DNA of 64,000 nt from Byssochlamys sp. IMV 00236 (lineage: Eukaryota > Ascomycota > Eurotiomycetes > Eurotiales > Thermoascaceae). The notes below the pieces were generated by a model. It did not search any database and was not told the DNA's origin. It worked only from the letters and a program-made list of their open reading frames with translations. Every line of letters begins with the position of its first letter. Position 1 is the first letter of the stretch. The stretch lies in contig MSJH02000657.1 in NCBI GenBank assembly GCA_001931875.2, positions 372,001 through 436,000 of the forward strand, written 5' to 3'. Below are positions 62,842-64,000 of the stretch, in pieces. Position numbers and translations under genes: made by a program.

Positions 62842-64000
62842 TTTCGCGAGAAACGATGCAGAAAAGGACTGGAGAAGGGCCAGAAGAGAGCTTGAACGAG
62901 ACTCAGAAGTGTCATAAGACGGCTATCAAAAGACCTGGCAGGAGAGCTAAAGACGAGGAGACAAGTCCGTACGTAGCTGGTTGAAAGAAAGGAACATTCT
63001 CTCCCGAAAAGATGAATAGTGTGAAAGAAAGAAAGAAAGAAGAGAAAGAATAGTTTTGGAAAAAAATCGTTGTTATACCTACCTAGGTAGGTATGCTGCT
63101 GCTGCTGCTGCCTACACACATCCATATCCATATCAGGTTTGGATCAGTACTTACTTTTATGGTACTTCCGCTAGTTCATTGTCTGTGTAAACTAAACGCA
63201 GAAGAGAAATTGTCTAGCTTATTACACTTCTATGGTTCTTTTTGGAACCATAAGTTGCATTCCCCGTTGTTTTGGTCCATAGAAAGTAGCTCCACGAGAT
63301 CCGAAAAATGATTTATATTAGAGATCCAGGCAGACCAACAAAGAGTTCTCCTTTTCGGTCGACTAGAGGAAAGCCATCATGTAACAGTTTACAATTGACA
63401 GTTGACAACCAAAGACAGGCCTAGATGGTGCTATCAACCATCGGTGCCTCCGATGTGGCTCGACTGATAGCCTCGATTAACGTCGCACGTTCCAGATCCT
63501 CGAATGCAATAAAGAAAAGCCCGCACTTGGGCCAGGCCCTAAAGGAGTGGTAGAGCCGGCCCACCGTGCGCGAGCGGGAGAAATGAAGACAAGGAGGAAG
63601 GGGGCAAATACGCCTTTTTTAACCCCAAGGAGGAGGTTGCGTGAGTTCCCTTCCTACTGTGAATCCGAAAGAAAAGGAGTGGGTCGGGCGGCCTTCACGG
63701 GAGGACTTCACTACATAAATAGGGAATAATAGGAGAACCCAATTAATATAGAGGATAGGCACTGCTATATTAGACAGTATATCGGGAATAGCGCAAGTAA
63801 AAGGCAGTATAAAAGTTGAAAAGGATAAATAGAACTCTTGAACACCTTGATGGCTCTTGCCACTCAACCATAAAGGAGAACTCGTTGTTGGCCGGGTCTG
63901 AATCCGAGACACCCTAAAAAGCATATTCCATATACCATATCCCTGAACCCTTATTAGGAGGGTGAAGAAGAGCAGTAGGAATAGAGGTAGCCCAATATGA
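62842..64000. other. Right end of the window
   Basis: Upstream of the HNH gene. Contains GAAA/AAAG tracts near 63024-63050, the exon relic at 63402-63504, and from about 63540 DNA of different look (alternating G-rich and TA-rich blocks) with no open frame over 101 codons. Could be a decayed repeat; no termini were found. Confidence 0.45.
63402..63504 (-). pseudogene. Relic of HNH-gene exon 1 (103 bp)
   Basis: Ungapped match to 62721-62823 in the same orientation, with about 16 differences, all but one transitions. The minus-strand translation keeps LIEAISRATSE and MVDS, but a TGG Trp codon of the parent is TAG here. Similarity ends sharply on both sides. Confidence 0.8.

Overview
The window is 64 kb of nuclear DNA from a filamentous ascomycete, most likely Aspergillus or a close relative in the Eurotiales. 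The evidence is compact genes split by 48-95 nt introns with GT...CTAAC/CTGAC...AG signals, BiP ending in HDEL, Ste20, Hse1, Pan2, Hbs1 and a vigilin/Scp160-type KH protein with ascomycete architecture, two Zn2Cys6 regulators, and a chimeric prenyltransferase-terpene synthase, a family known from filamentous fungi. I see 21 protein-coding genes (one with an in-frame stop), one intron-containing tRNA-Tyr, one small gene relic and two 20-N assembly gaps. Species and chromosome cannot be fixed from sequence alone.

Layout. 2.3-8.0 kb: cytochrome b5 (+) and a 1317-aa multi-KH protein (-). 9.0-16.3 kb is accessory: a nine-exon, 706-aa bifunctional terpene synthase (-), a divergently transcribed SEC14/CRAL-TRIO protein (+) and an NCS1 purine/cytosine-type permease (+). 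16.3-19.3 kb has no recognisable gene and holds the first gap. 19.3-31.3 kb is a core block, all on +: ste20, hse1, pan2. 32-38 kb: a cupin protein, a BAHD acyltransferase and hbs1. 39.4-41.6 kb: BiP. 41.8-49.5 kb: a UPF0303 protein, a Zn2Cys6 regulator, a zinc alcohol dehydrogenase and an MFS sugar transporter, possibly a small catabolic group. 50.8 kb: tRNA-Tyr. 51.9-62.8 kb: an interrupted arylsulfotransferase, a BYS1-like secreted protein, a mitochondrial hydroxyacid-oxoacid transhydrogenase, a second Zn2Cys6 regulator and a fungal HNH-domain protein. A 103-bp diverged copy of that HNH gene's first exon lies at 63.4 kb.

How the genes work together. Core genes cover ER folding and lipid electron transfer (BiP, cytochrome b5), endosomal sorting (Hse1), mRNA turnover and ribosome rescue (Pan2, Hbs1), polarity and MAPK signalling (Ste20) and RNA binding (KH protein). 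The most unusual biology is the chimeric terpene synthase, which should both build and cyclise a C20 or C25 prenyl diphosphate. It has no P450 or other tailoring gene beside it, and shares its upstream region only with a SEC14-like lipid-transfer gene. Other points of note are a double CRE palindrome before the cupin gene, a MARE-type palindrome before BiP, and a probable 9-nt microexon in hbs1.

Gene models were assembled by eye from splice signals and reading-frame continuity. Every multi-exon model below sums to a whole number of codons, but no transcript evidence was available.
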